59,563 nucleotides of DNA. Source: Micromonospora inaquosa. Lineage in GTDB: Bacteria > Actinomycetota > Actinomycetes > Mycobacteriales > Micromonosporaceae. How positions within the stretch are numbered: the first letter of the stretch is position 1; every line of letters begins with the position of its first letter. Positions 10,837 through 18,207 of this stretch are shown here, in pieces. Made by a program: the position numbers and the translations under genes. The notes under the pieces are model-generated. The model was not told where the DNA came from. It was given only the letters and a program-made list of their open reading frames with translations, and ran no database searches. The stretch covers positions 1 to 59,563 of the forward strand of contig NZ_QGSZ01000201.1 in assembly GCF_003857055.1 (NCBI RefSeq), in the 5' to 3' direction.

Positions 10837-11469
10837 TCAGTCCCGCCGCGTCACCCGGTTGACCTTGGCTTGCAGCGCCCGGCGGGCGATCGGCCCGAGA
10901 TCGTCGACGATCTCCATGAGGAGCGCGAGCTGGTCGAGCGCGGCCATCGCCCGGTCGGCGCCCGCCGGGTCCACGCCGTCGTAGAGCTCCAGCCCGATGA
11001 ACGCGGCCGAGACCGCGCGGGCCAGCCCGGGCACGTCGGCGACCTCGGCGAACGGGGAACCGGCGAGCAATCTCCGCAGCACCGCCTCGATCTCGTCCAC
11101 CCACAACTGGAGCGCTCCGGCGGTCGGGGCGGCCATCCGTTGGTCCGCCTGCGCCCCCGCCAACATCTGGGCCAGGAAGGTGACGTTGCCGAGCCGGCGT
11201 TCCTCCTCGTGCAGCGCCCGCCCGACGGCGAGCAGTTCGCGCAGCGACCCGGCCGAGGCCAGCCGGGCCGACCACTGCTCGACCCGCGCGGCCGTGCTGA
11301 CCCGGCAGGCCGCCGCCAGCAGGTCGTCCACAGTGCCGAAGTGGTAGAAGACGAGCGCCTGGTTCACGCCGGCGGCGGCGGCGATGGTGCGGGCGGAGAC
11401 GCCGGCGATGCCGTGCTCGCGGATGGCGGCGATGGCGCCGTCGAGGAGGCGTTGCTTGGTGTCGGCCAT
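10837..11469 (-). CDS. TetR family transcriptional regulator
   Basis: 210 residues from the ATG at 11469 with AGGAG upstream. The N-terminal helix-turn-helix is clear (TKQRLLDGAIAAIREHG, then SARTIAAAAGVNQALVFYHF). The C-terminal ligand domain is typical in length. It is the last gene of a three-gene minus-strand operon whose promoter carries two identical 16-base operator-like palindromes (13637-13685), so it probably represses its own operon. Its 5' end overlaps the 3' end of the upstream membrane gene by 106 bases on the same strand in another frame, an unusually long overlap. The ligand is unknown. Confidence 0.92.
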   Translation of the reverse strand: MADTKQRLLDGAIAAIREHGIAGVSARTIAAAAGVNQALVFYHFGTVDDLLAAACRVSTAARVEQWSARLASAGSLRELLAVGRALHEEERRLGNVTFLAQMLAGAQADQRMAAPTAGALQLWVDEIEAVLRRLLAGSPFAEVADVPGLARAVSAAFIGLELYDGVDPAGADRAMAALDQLALLMEIVDDLGPIARRALQAKVNRVTRRD

Positions 11470-12728
11470 GTCTCTCCTCTCGGGCGGGCCGGATGCGGCG
11501 CTGTGATCATCGCATCGGTCACGAGTTGGGCCAGCCAGGCGACTCCGGGCAGTCGTAGCGTCCAGCCGACGAACGCCCAGCCGAGGTGGACATGTTCGAG
11601 TCCGCGGGCGACGGCGGCCAGGCCCCGTTCCGTATGGCCGTCGCCGCCCACGTACTCCGCCCGCCACAGCACCTGCTCGTGCTCCCGGGCCGGTCGGATC
11701 CGCAACCCGACCGGATGCCGCCGGGCCAGCATCCGCCAGGTGGCCGCGCAGGGCCCGCAGCCGTCGTCCAGCCAGAGCACCGCCGCCGGCTCGCAGGAGT
11801 ACGGCCGCCAGCGCGGCCACCAGTCGCGTACCTGCCGTCGGTAGGACCGCCAGGATTCGCCGTACCGCGTCCGCAGGTCGTGTTGCTCGTGCGGTCCGGC
11901 CACCGCTGCGCCGAACGCTGCAGCGGACAGCGCCGCGAGGACCAGGGCGACGCTCCGGGTGACCGCCGCGACGAACAACAGCAACACCACGGCGGCGAGC
12001 TGCATCGGGTTGGCCAGATACGCGTACGGGCCGGTGGTGACCAGACGACGGGGCGGGTCCCACGGGTACGGGGTGCCACCACCCCGGGCGGCGAACTCCA
12101 CGACGGCGGCCACCGCCGGCGCGGCCACCAGCACGGTCAGCTGCGCCACGACCAGCATCCCGGCGCGGTCCAGCTCGACCAGCCCGGCCCACGACCCGTC
12201 GCCCACCTCGAAGGCCAGCGTGGGTATGAGCCAGAGCAACAGGGCGGCGAAGACTCCCACCTGCAGTGACGTCCGCGCGCCCAGGTGCCGGCGGTCGGCG
12301 CAGAACCGACCGAGCAGTTGCGCGGGCAGCGCCACCACGACCAGCCCGACCACCTCCCCGACGAGCCAGTGCGGGCCGAGGCTGACCAGCGGATGCAGCG
12401 CCGGCATCGCCACCGCGTCCACCCACAACAGCAGACCCAGCGCGACTGGCAGCGGCAGCACCCGGCGCAGCAGCACCGGCAGTGGGCCCCAGAGGGCCGC
12501 CCAACCGATCCACAGGTCCACCGGCATCCCCCGGTACGCCCCGTCGACCGGGGCGAAGGCGTGCCAGCCGGCCAGGCCGGCGACCTCGTGCAGCGCGGCG
12601 ATGCCGATCCCGGCGGTCAGGAACGCCAGCAGCCCCGCGGCCCGCACCGATCGGTCCCGCTCCCGGGCGCCGACGGCCAGCACGGCGGCCAGGGGGAGTG
12701 CCAGGCTCAGCCAGCGGGCGACAGTCAC
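11364..12728 (-). CDS. Membrane isoprenylcysteine methyltransferase-like protein fused to a DUF393-like thiol domain
   Basis: 454 residues from the GTG at 12728, which overlaps the preceding stop by four bases (GTGA). About eight hydrophobic segments occupy residues 1-290. TTGPYAYLANPMQLAAV near 232 and YGESWRSYRRQV match the GPYxYxRNP and terminal signatures of the ICMT/PEMT membrane methyltransferase group. A soluble domain with LWLDDGCGPCAATWRML near 318 follows; it resembles DUF393 (DCC family) thiol-disulfide domains with a CGPC motif. The C-terminal tail reads low-complexity Ser/Pro/Ala where it overlaps the TetR gene, so the true end may matter less functionally. Possible role: lipid or small-molecule modification at the membrane; substrate unknown. 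Confidence 0.75.
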   Translation of the reverse strand: MTVARWLSLALPLAAVLAVGARERDRSVRAAGLLAFLTAGIGIAALHEVAGLAGWHAFAPVDGAYRGMPVDLWIGWAALWGPLPVLLRRVLPLPVALGLLLWVDAVAMPALHPLVSLGPHWLVGEVVGLVVVALPAQLLGRFCADRRHLGARTSLQVGVFAALLLWLIPTLAFEVGDGSWAGLVELDRAGMLVVAQLTVLVAAPAVAAVVEFAARGGGTPYPWDPPRRLVTTGPYAYLANPMQLAAVVLLLFVAAVTRSVALVLAALSAAAFGAAVAGPHEQHDLRTRYGESWRSYRRQVRDWWPRWRPYSCEPAAVLWLDDGCGPCAATWRMLARRHPVGLRIRPAREHEQVLWRAEYVGGDGHTERGLAAVARGLEHVHLGWAFVGWTLRLPGVAWLAQLVTDAMITAPHPARPRGETWPTPSNASSTAPSPPSASTASPASPPAPSPPPPA

Positions 12729-13621
12729 TCCAGCGCCAGCATGTCGAGAAGGTGCCCGACCCCGGCGCCGAGCAGCACCTGCTGCACCGGGCCGAAGTAC
12801 CACGACGGGTCCAGACCCCGCGTGTAGTCGACCCGCACCCGGACCTCGGTGTGCCCGGGGTCGATCGCCCGCCAGCTCAGCTGCGCGTGCCGCCAGGTGA
12901 ACCAGCGCGCGGTGATGGAGCTGTCCTCGACGAAGCGGAAGCCCACCCGCCCCGGTGCGGCGCTCTCCACCTCGGCCAGCAGGTGGCCGCCCGGCCCGTG
13001 CGCGCTGCCGTGGTAGCCGAACATCCACCGGTCGCCGACGTCGAGCCCGTCGCCGGTGACCTGACCGGGTGTGGGCACACCAAGGAGCCGCAGCGGCACG
13101 GACCGCACGTCGGTCGGCCGGGGGCCGGTGGTGAGACGCTCGGCCACCCGGTCCACCGGGAGCCCGACGACCCGGGTCACCTCGACCGTCTGCTCCGGGG
13201 CGACCCGGGCAGCGAGGCCGCTGCCCTCCAGACCGGGCAGGAGCAGCAGGGGTACGGCCACCAGGGCGTACGGGCGGTTGGCGTCCCGCAGGACGCGGAT
13301 CAGCGCGGTGGTGCCGTGCGCCACCGCGTAGACCAGCGGGGCGGCCAGGAGAACGCAGATCGCGCCCTCGTGCAGTGCCACCGCCGCCAGCAGCAGGGCC
13401 ATCGTGGTGGCCGCGAAGACCCTGCCGTGAGCCGTCCGACGGGGCGTGAGCGCGAGGGCGGCGGCCAGCAGCACTGGAAGCGCCACGAAGAGCACCGCGC
13501 TGTCGGCCCGGCCCTGGCGGACCACACCGACGAAGAGGACCACCCCGAAGAGGGCGATCAGGCCGGCCAGGATCCAGTGCGCGCTCGTGCGGCGCGGAGT
13601 CGGTTCGTCGTCGTCAACCAT
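12725..13621 (-). CDS. Membrane protein with C-terminal SRPBCC-like domain
   Basis: 298 residues from the ATG at 13621 with GGGGAG upstream. Residues 15-150 contain four or five hydrophobic segments. The C-terminal half (from about residue 155, VTRVVGLPVDRVAERL) looks like a START/SRPBCC lipid- or ligand-binding domain ending in DYTRGLDPSWYFGPVQQVL. It is the first gene of the TetR-controlled operon, with the promoter about 30 bases upstream and translational coupling to the next gene. Together with the downstream methyltransferase-like protein it may handle a hydrophobic small molecule sensed by the TetR protein; that is inference. Confidence 0.75.
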   Translation of the reverse strand: MVDDDEPTPRRTSAHWILAGLIALFGVVLFVGVVRQGRADSAVLFVALPVLLAAALALTPRRTAHGRVFAATTMALLLAAVALHEGAICVLLAAPLVYAVAHGTTALIRVLRDANRPYALVAVPLLLLPGLEGSGLAARVAPEQTVEVTRVVGLPVDRVAERLTTGPRPTDVRSVPLRLLGVPTPGQVTGDGLDVGDRWMFGYHGSAHGPGGHLLAEVESAAPGRVGFRFVEDSSITARWFTWRHAQLSWRAIDPGHTEVRVRVDYTRGLDPSWYFGPVQQVLLGAGVGHLLDMLALE

Positions 13622-13636
13622 GCGGATCTCCCCGTC

Positions 13637-13685
13637 TTGAGCGGTCGCTCAAACGGAGCATACGACTTTTTGAGCGGTCGCTCAA
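13637..13685 (-). promoter_or_regulatory. Promoter with two TetR-type operators
   Basis: Two identical 16-base palindromes TTGAGCGGTCGCTCAA lie at 13637-13652 and 13670-13685, 33 bases apart, or about three helical turns. On the minus strand the upstream copy provides a -35 box TTGAGC (13685-13680). A 17-base spacer leads to a -10 box TATGCT (13662-13657). The second copy covers the expected transcription start. This is a textbook arrangement for autorepression by the TetR protein encoded at the end of the operon. Confidence 0.88.
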
Positions 13686-13808
13686 TTGCGTGGTCAGGCA
13701 GGAGCGACGCACTGAATCGGATAGACGACACTCGGCTTCGCGCTGCAGCGCCGCCGCCAGCGGATGGATCAAACGGTGGCTGCCGCACGTACCGCCGGAC
13801 TGGGCCCG

Positions 13809-14615
13809 TCAGGCGGTGGTGGTGGAAGTGCGGGTGCGACGGTGCCGGCCGTACCAGGCGATGCCGATGGCCACGCCCACCCCGACCCCCAGCGCCGCCG
13901 CGGCCACCGGGACCGCCGGCCGCTCCCGCAGGCGCCGGCCCAGCGGGATCGGGTGCCGGAACTCCAACACCGGCCACGCGTTCTCCGACGCCAGCTTGCG
14001 CAACTGCCGGTCCGGGTTGACCACACTCGGGTGGCCGACGCACTCCAGAAGCGGACGATCGCTGTACGAGTCGGAATAGGCGTACGAATCAGCCAGGTCA
14101 TAGTCCCGGGCGGCGGCCAACTCGCTGACCGCCTCCACCTTGCTCGGGCCGGCCGCGTAGAACTCGACCTCGCCGCTGTACCGGCCGTCCCGCACCGTCA
14201 TCCGGGTGGCGATCACGTCGGTCACCCCGAGCAGCTCGCCGATCGGCCGGACCATCTCCTCACCCGACGCCGACACCAGCACCACGTCCCGCCCAGCCGC
14301 CTGATGCTCCACGATCAGGGCGGCGGCCTCGGCGTACACGTAAGGGTTGATCAGCTCGTGCAGCGTCTCCGCGACGATCTGGCGAACCTGCTCCACCTGC
14401 CAGCCCTTGCACAGCGCAGCCAGGTAGTCCCGTGTTCGGGCCATGGTCTGCTCGTCGGTGCCGCCCAGCCGGAACATCAGCTGCGCGTACGCCGACTTGA
14501 CCACGTCACGCCGGGTGATCAGCCCATCCCGGTAGAACGGCCGACCGAACGCCAGGGCGCTCGACTTGGCGATGACGGTCTTGTCCAGATCGAAGAAAGC
14601 GGCACTTCGGCCCAC
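13809..14615 (-). CDS. HAD superfamily (IB subfamily, SerB-like) phosphatase with a C-terminal membrane anchor
   Basis: 268 residues from a GTG; a TAGACT box 8 bases upstream suggests a leaderless transcript. The first HAD motif FDLDKTVIAKSSALAF (residues 7-22) carries the nucleophilic and acid/base Asp pair. Motif II is VLVSASGEEMV. The Lys of motif III lies in GPSKVEAV, and motif IV is SYAYSDSYSDRPLLE. This pattern is that of HAD-IB phosphatases annotated as phosphoserine phosphatase-like or as lysophosphatidate-related. A C-terminal hydrophobic segment (VPVAAAALGVGVGVAIGIAW) followed by basic residues should tether it to the membrane. It does not appear to share an operon with its neighbours. 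Confidence 0.92.
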   Translation of the reverse strand: MGRSAAFFDLDKTVIAKSSALAFGRPFYRDGLITRRDVVKSAYAQLMFRLGGTDEQTMARTRDYLAALCKGWQVEQVRQIVAETLHELINPYVYAEAAALIVEHQAAGRDVVLVSASGEEMVRPIGELLGVTDVIATRMTVRDGRYSGEVEFYAAGPSKVEAVSELAAARDYDLADSYAYSDSYSDRPLLECVGHPSVVNPDRQLRKLASENAWPVLEFRHPIPLGRRLRERPAVPVAAAALGVGVGVAIGIAWYGRHRRTRTSTTTA

Positions 14616-14870
14616 GGCGCGAAAGTCTAGCCGGATGGTCTATCGTCGGCGGGTGCCCGGGGTCATGCCACCCCTCAGACCTGCGGGCCGGCAGCACCAT
14701 CTCCGCTCCGCGTGATCACGCTCACACTCTGCGAGGAGATTTTCGCACTGAGTGGAGTCAGCACCACTCGACGTGACGGGTCCGCTCAGGCAGACTTGTC
14801 CGTACGACGAGCTTTCACATCCTCGAAACAGGCAGACCCTCAGCGGTTGCACCCCCCGTGGCCGCTGAGT

Positions 14871-14900
14871 GGTTCGGCTCGACCCCCCCGGAGCCGAACC
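14871..14900. terminator. Perfect 10-bp hairpin left of the element boundary
   Basis: GGTTCGGCTC and GAGCCGAACC flank a 10-base C-rich loop. No gene on the plus strand ends nearby, so it may be a boundary structure or an old terminator from before the element inserted. Confidence 0.5.
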
Positions 14901-14903
14901 TCC

Positions 14904-14936
14904 GACGACCCCCGTCTCCCCCCGACGGGGGTCGTC
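14904..14936. terminator. Perfect 13-bp hairpin overlapping the left repeat
   Basis: Arms GACGACCCCCGTC and GACGGGGGTCGTC with a 7-base loop, followed by CCCTTT. Only its right half is present at the other end of the element (27749 onward), as expected if one end retains flanking DNA that the other lacks. Confidence 0.6.
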
Positions 14937-14956
14937 CCTTTCCCGGGGAGCGCTCC
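14918..14956. repeat. Left direct repeat, candidate attL
   Basis: The 25 bases 14918-14942 are identical to 27749-27773. After a 3- or 4-base variable gap both sites continue with GGGAGCGCTCC. The repeat lies beside the integrase 3' remnant, where AICE attachment sites are normally found, and the two copies enclose all AICE-like genes and lower-GC cargo. I saw no tRNA gene at either copy, which is unusual for AICEs. Confidence 0.7.
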
Positions 14957-15108
14957 CGACCAGATGAAGGCACACCTCCCGGGTCAGCCGGTCGAGGCGA
15001 CGGGCGGAAAGTCAGCGAATCGTCAGCGAAGGTCAGCCGGACCCGGTCGGCGTAGTCCTCGGGCGTGTGCGTGTACCGGTCCAGCGTCGTCGACGCCTTC
15101 TCATGCCC

Positions 15109-15525
15109 TGGCCCGGCAGCATCCGCACGGTCAGCTCATCGCCCCACCGGTCGCAGCGCACCCGCAGCAGCCGAGGCACATACCGGTCACCGCCGAAGAC
15201 CGTCGCCAGCCTGCAGGTGGCCATGACCGACGCCCACCGAGGCCGGTAGACCACCAGGGCGCGGACTCGGGCAACGAGCGGGTACCAGCCGAATCGCAGC
15301 CACGACGACGGGTGCCACCGCCACCAGACCACGCAGCCGACGGCGACCGCCGCGAGCACGCCGGCCAGGACGAGGCCCCCGAGCTCGACCCGCACCCACA
15401 GCGCGAGGCCCGCAGGCACGGTGATCCACCAGTATCGGGCCGCCAGCACGGCAAGGCGGACCAGACCCCGACCCAGCCACCAGCAGCCAACCCGGAACCC
15501 GCCACGCGGGAAGACGCACGTTCAT
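15109..15525 (-). pseudogene. 5' remnant of a TraB/FtsK-SpoIIIE-like transfer gene
   Basis: The minus-strand frame encodes a membrane segment (ARYWWITVPAGLALWVRVEL, then GGLVLAGVLAAVAVGCVVWW). It is followed by RVRCDRWGDELTVRMLPGQ, which matches the N-terminal region of the double-stranded DNA translocases that AICEs use for conjugation. The Walker A/B ATPase core is absent because the frame runs out of phase into integrase sequence at about 15108. An ATG at 15525 opens a plausible N-terminus (MNVRLPAWRVPGW) in a different frame from the membrane segment, suggesting an additional frameshift. Non-functional. Confidence 0.78.
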
Positions 15526-15563
15526 CGGCGCGACGGGGATCTTGTCCCCCGGAATGATATTGA

Positions 15564-15875
15564 TCAGAGGCGCAGGTCACCGCCCTGACCGCGACGGCCA
15601 CGGCCACGGCCACGGCCCAGCGTCGAGACGCAGGACCGGCACGACATCCGGCGCAGATCGAACCGGCGCGGCTTCACCCACCGGCAGCAACGCGGGCAAC
15701 GGATCGCGGAAACCGAGCCGAGAGCGGGCGGCAGCTGCAGCGCTGAACGGATCGCCGCTTCCACCTCCCGGTAGGCGTGTCGCAGGCCCCCCAGGTGGAG
15801 GCGGAAGACCACCAGCAGCGCGCCGGCCAGCAGCGGCACGGCAATGATCAAGGCAGGGTGAACTACGGTGGGCAT
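15564..15875 (-). CDS. SpdB-like small membrane protein with zinc-ribbon cysteines
   Basis: 103 residues from the ATG at 15875 with AAGGAGG upstream. An N-terminal membrane helix (ALIIAVPLLAGALLVVF) is followed by a short helical linker. Two Cys pairs then occur, CPRCC near residue 58 and CRSC near 78, with a basic Gly/Arg tail. Small membrane proteins at this position, just upstream of traB, are associated with plasmid or AICE spread (Spd proteins) in Streptomyces elements. The assignment rests on size, topology and position, because I see no conserved sequence signature. Confidence 0.6.
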   Translation of the reverse strand: MPTVVHPALIIAVPLLAGALLVVFRLHLGGLRHAYREVEAAIRSALQLPPALGSVSAIRCPRCCRWVKPRRFDLRRMSCRSCVSTLGRGRGRGRRGQGGDLRL

Positions 15876-15973
15876 CACGCCCTCCTTCATCAGACGAGGG
15901 ATGGGAGAGCGCGGGAGCGGGCCGGGACTCTTGGCGGGGAAACGACCCGCCCCGCGCGCCAAACAGCGACCGA

Positions 15974-16411
15974 TCAGGCAGCCATCGAACCCGGCAGCAC
16001 CGACGCCGGACGAATAGCGCTAGCCCGCAGCGAGTACGCCATCCGGGAGCGACAGTCACCCGAAGACCGCCCGGGCTTGCACCGCTGCGAATCCACATAC
16101 GGGGTCAAGGTCAAGCCTTCGAACTCCACAGCCGGCGGGTAACCCGGCACCGTCGACGGCGGCGGCACTGGCTGCTGCGGCGCGACCACCTTCACCTTCA
16201 CCTCAGTCGACCGGCCGAACTTTCCCGCTTCCGGGTCCAGGTCCATCACCCGCACGACCCACACCCGTTCCCCGGTTTCCTTGTCCCGGGCCTGGTTGTC
16301 CGCTTCACTACGCCGCTCAAAGTCGATCTGCGGCGATACTCCGAGGCACAGCGCCCCGGCGGGGAAGACGTACTCGGACGGGACCGGCACCTTCAACGTC
16401 ATCGGAACCAC
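15974..16411 (-). CDS. Pra-like activator of AICE replication, integration and excision
   Basis: 145 residues from a GTG at 16411, which has AGGAGG 9 bases upstream; an ATG at 16402 is an alternative. The segments EYVFPAGALCLGVSPQIDFER, QARDKETGERVWVVRVMDLDP, AVEFEGLTLTPYVD and RMAYSLRAS match the family annotated as plasmid replication, integration and excision activator (Pra of pSAM2). Its promoter carries a palindrome and a motif also found upstream of the GntR gene at 17752, as expected if that KorSA-like repressor controls it. Its targets (rep, xis, int) are missing from this element, so it may have no remaining function. Confidence 0.8.
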   Translation of the reverse strand: MVPMTLKVPVPSEYVFPAGALCLGVSPQIDFERRSEADNQARDKETGERVWVVRVMDLDPEAGKFGRSTEVKVKVVAPQQPVPPPSTVPGYPPAVEFEGLTLTPYVDSQRCKPGRSSGDCRSRMAYSLRASAIRPASVLPGSMAA

Positions 16412-16460
16412 TTGGGGCAACCTCCTAGCCTCACCAGTCGCCATCCGGACAACGGTTGGT

Positions 16461-16491
16461 CTTACAAGCTACGCCAGCTTGTAAGTACAGG
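16461..16491 (-). promoter_or_regulatory. Promoter and operator of the pra-like gene
   Basis: A perfect palindrome (CTTACAAGCT, 5-base spacer, AGCTTGTAAG) spans 16461-16485. It sits inside a minus-strand promoter with -35 TTGCCT and -10 TAGCTT, 17 bases apart. The overlapping motif CTTGTAAGTACAGG (16478-16491) recurs with two changes at 17771-17784 in front of the GntR regulator gene. The natural reading is a KorSA-like operator. Confidence 0.7.
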
Positions 16492-16550
16492 CAAGGCAAA
16501 TGTGAGTCCGCCGCACAATGTGGAGAGTTCGGCGAGGAGGAAGGCAGAAG

Positions 16551-17033
16551 ATGGATATCGAGGCGCTACTTCCCAGTCCTCGTACCCCGCGTGATTACCT
16601 GGCTCTCGCCACGGACCCACGGGTTGACGTCGAAGGACTACGGGTCCTCGCTCGGAACCCGTTCTCCTTCGTGCGACTGGCAGTCGCATCGAACATCCGC
16701 AGCGATGCATCCGTCCTGACGGAGCTGCTGATGGGCGAGTTCTCCCAGTGGGATCGAAACCGCCTGCTCTGGATCGTCGCTGGCCATCCACAGGCAGGCC
16801 GGGTCGTGCTACTCAACGTCCTAAGCCAGGTCGCCTTGCTGCTTGCCCAGCGGGACGTCAGGCCCTACGCCGCCGCGATCGCCCTAGCCAGCCGGCCCGA
16901 GCTGACGCCGAACGAGGTCCGCCGCCTTCAAAATTTTCCCGGCGCTTCGAGGCGTATGCGCCGGGGAGCGGAAAGGGCTATCGCGCGCCGGAGCGGCCGG
17001 GATGCGGGTGCTGCCTCTCAGGACAGCGCGTAG
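16551..17033 (+). CDS. Leucine-rich-variant-like repeat protein
   Basis: 160 residues from the ATG at 16551, which follows an AGGAGG site. Short helical repeats are visible: PRDYLALATDPRVDVEGLRV, LARNPFSFVRLAVASN and SDASVLTELL resemble leucine-rich-variant/HEAT-type units in which Pro and Asn punctuate helices. No catalytic motif. It is divergent from the pra-like gene and its 3' end overlaps the convergent GntR gene by 16 bases. Genes of this kind occur as AICE cargo. A protein-binding role is a guess from the repeats. Confidence 0.65.
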   Translation: MDIEALLPSPRTPRDYLALATDPRVDVEGLRVLARNPFSFVRLAVASNIRSDASVLTELLMGEFSQWDRNRLLWIVAGHPQAGRVVLLNVLSQVALLLAQRDVRPYAAAIALASRPELTPNEVRRLQNFPGASRRMRRGAERAIARRSGRDAGAASQDSA

Positions 17034-17752
17034 ATGTCTTCGATCTCATGCCGACTACCTGGCATCACCAGGATCGACGTCATGATCGGGTCACCGGATG
17101 ATTGATGAACAGTGATGACAACGCTCATGACCGACTCGTCGGCTGGCACGGCCAACGCCTCAGCTTCGACCTCGCTGACCCGGCGGGCAGTCATGCGCTC
17201 GGTGGCGTAGTCAGCCCGCAGGCCCTTGTGGCGGGCAATGAGGTCAAGCAGGCCGCCCGGGATCGGCTCCGCCTTGGTGATCGCGGTCCCGACCGCGATG
17301 TCCACTGGGACGAACGTGGCGACGAGGTCCACCGGCCCCGCCTCGGAAACGGTACGGCGGCGCCGCTCGTAGACCGGCGTACCCTCCGGGATCTCCAACT
17401 CCGCCGCGATGCGCGGGGAGGCGAGCACCGGGCCGACGTGCAGGATCTCCGTCTCTCCGGTCTCGTCCAACTCCACCGCGTCGCGGGCGTAGTCGGGTGA
17501 GGTACGGCCGGAAGCTGGCCGGCCGCGTACGAAGCTGCCCTTGCCCTGCTGCGACTCGATCCAGCCATCCTGCTTAAGGATGCCCAGCGCCTTGAGCACC
17601 GTCGGGCGAGAGACCCCGAACTCCGTGCAGAGCTGGTTCTCCGACGGCAGCGCAGCACCCGGGGTGTAGTCGCCATCTTCGATGCGCTTCCGCAGCGTGT
17701 TCAACACGCGCAGGTATTTCGGCGTCGGAACCTCGTACGCCATCAGTTGCAC
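17018..17752 (-). CDS. GntR/HutC family regulator, KorSA-like
   Basis: 244 residues from a GTG at 17752; an ATG at 17743 (MAYEVPTPKYLRV) is equally plausible. The winged helix is clear: YLRVLNTLRKRIEDGDYTPG, then LPSENQLCTEFGVSRPTVLKAL and KQDGWIESQQGKGSFVRG. A UTRA-type C-terminal domain (residues 90-240) with VYERRRRT follows. In pSAM2 the GntR protein KorSA represses pra and its own gene. The motif shared between the two upstream regions here (16478-16491 and 17771-17784) fits that circuit. It appears intact. Confidence 0.88.
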   Translation of the reverse strand: MQLMAYEVPTPKYLRVLNTLRKRIEDGDYTPGAALPSENQLCTEFGVSRPTVLKALGILKQDGWIESQQGKGSFVRGRPASGRTSPDYARDAVELDETGETEILHVGPVLASPRIAAELEIPEGTPVYERRRRTVSEAGPVDLVATFVPVDIAVGTAITKAEPIPGGLLDLIARHKGLRADYATERMTARRVSEVEAEALAVPADESVMSVVITVHQSSGDPIMTSILVMPGSRHEIEDIYALS

Positions 17753-17770
17753 CCAGCCTTGGGTCGGTAA

Positions 17771-17784
17771 CTAGTAAATACAGG
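17771..17784 (-). promoter_or_regulatory. Candidate operator upstream of the GntR gene
   Basis: CTAGTAAATACAGG differs at two positions from CTTGTAAGTACAGG in the pra-like promoter and lies 19 bases upstream of the GntR start codon. It is a candidate autoregulatory site. Confidence 0.55.
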
Positions 17785-17937
17785 ACCAGTCACTTGTCAG
17801 CATTTGCAGGACAGCTAGAACCTATCTAGGCAACCTTGCAGGATTCAAGCTGTCCGCTTCCCGGCGCAGACGATGCAGCGCCCAACGACGTCTGACGGGT
17901 GTGCTGGTTAAGCTGCGCCTGAGCAGTCCGGGGCTGG

Positions 17938-18207
17938 TCACGCAGGGCCACTGACAGATGTGTAGTCATCCGCCGGTCCCTCAGGCAGCAGGAAGCTTGC
18001 GCGCACCAGGATTCGCGCCTGCCGGCCGTGGCGGCCGGACGGACCGATCCTGACCCCCTCGACCCAAATCCACTCATCGTCCGAAGGGCGGTGGGCCACC
18101 AGCCGAACTCCAGTCACCCACAACGTCACCGGCCCGTCCGACGGCAGGAGTCGATCGGCCGTGTCGATCTCCAGTACCGCGCCGAGTCGTATCCGAACAT
18201 CAAACAC
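17938..18207 (-). CDS. Unrecognised small AICE-type protein
   Basis: 89 residues, no membrane segment. VTLWVTGVRLVAHRPSDDEWIWVEGVRI suggests a small beta-rich fold. Its start overlaps the stop of the upstream gene by 8 bases, and both products share a pattern (trait-like V-W-V-T-G blocks with a short Arg-rich linker), so they may be diverged copies or partners. Pairs of such short beta proteins are common next to the regulatory block of actinomycete integrative elements, without known function. Confidence 0.55.
   Translation of the reverse strand: MFDVRIRLGAVLEIDTADRLLPSDGPVTLWVTGVRLVAHRPSDDEWIWVEGVRIGPSGRHGRQARILVRASFLLPEGPADDYTSVSGPA

Larger units (their letters stand above)
14815..15108 (-). 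pseudogene. 3' remnant of a tyrosine-type integrase
   Basis: Read on the minus strand from 15108, the frame gives GHEKASTTLDRYTHTPEDY. This is the catalytic C-terminal block of actinomycete phage/AICE tyrosine recombinases, with the LGH-type His and the nucleophilic Tyr. No start codon or upstream catalytic Arg box exists. The frame is joined at about 15108/15109 to an unrelated transfer gene in a different frame. It stays open through the repeat at 14918-14942 and stops at 14815. The gene is a deletion remnant and cannot make an active integrase. Confidence 0.85.

Noticed and set aside
14700..14960. A tRNA gene as the integration target of the element
   Set aside because: No cloverleaf, TTCRANY loop or CCA end could be found at either repeat; the hairpins there are terminator-like.
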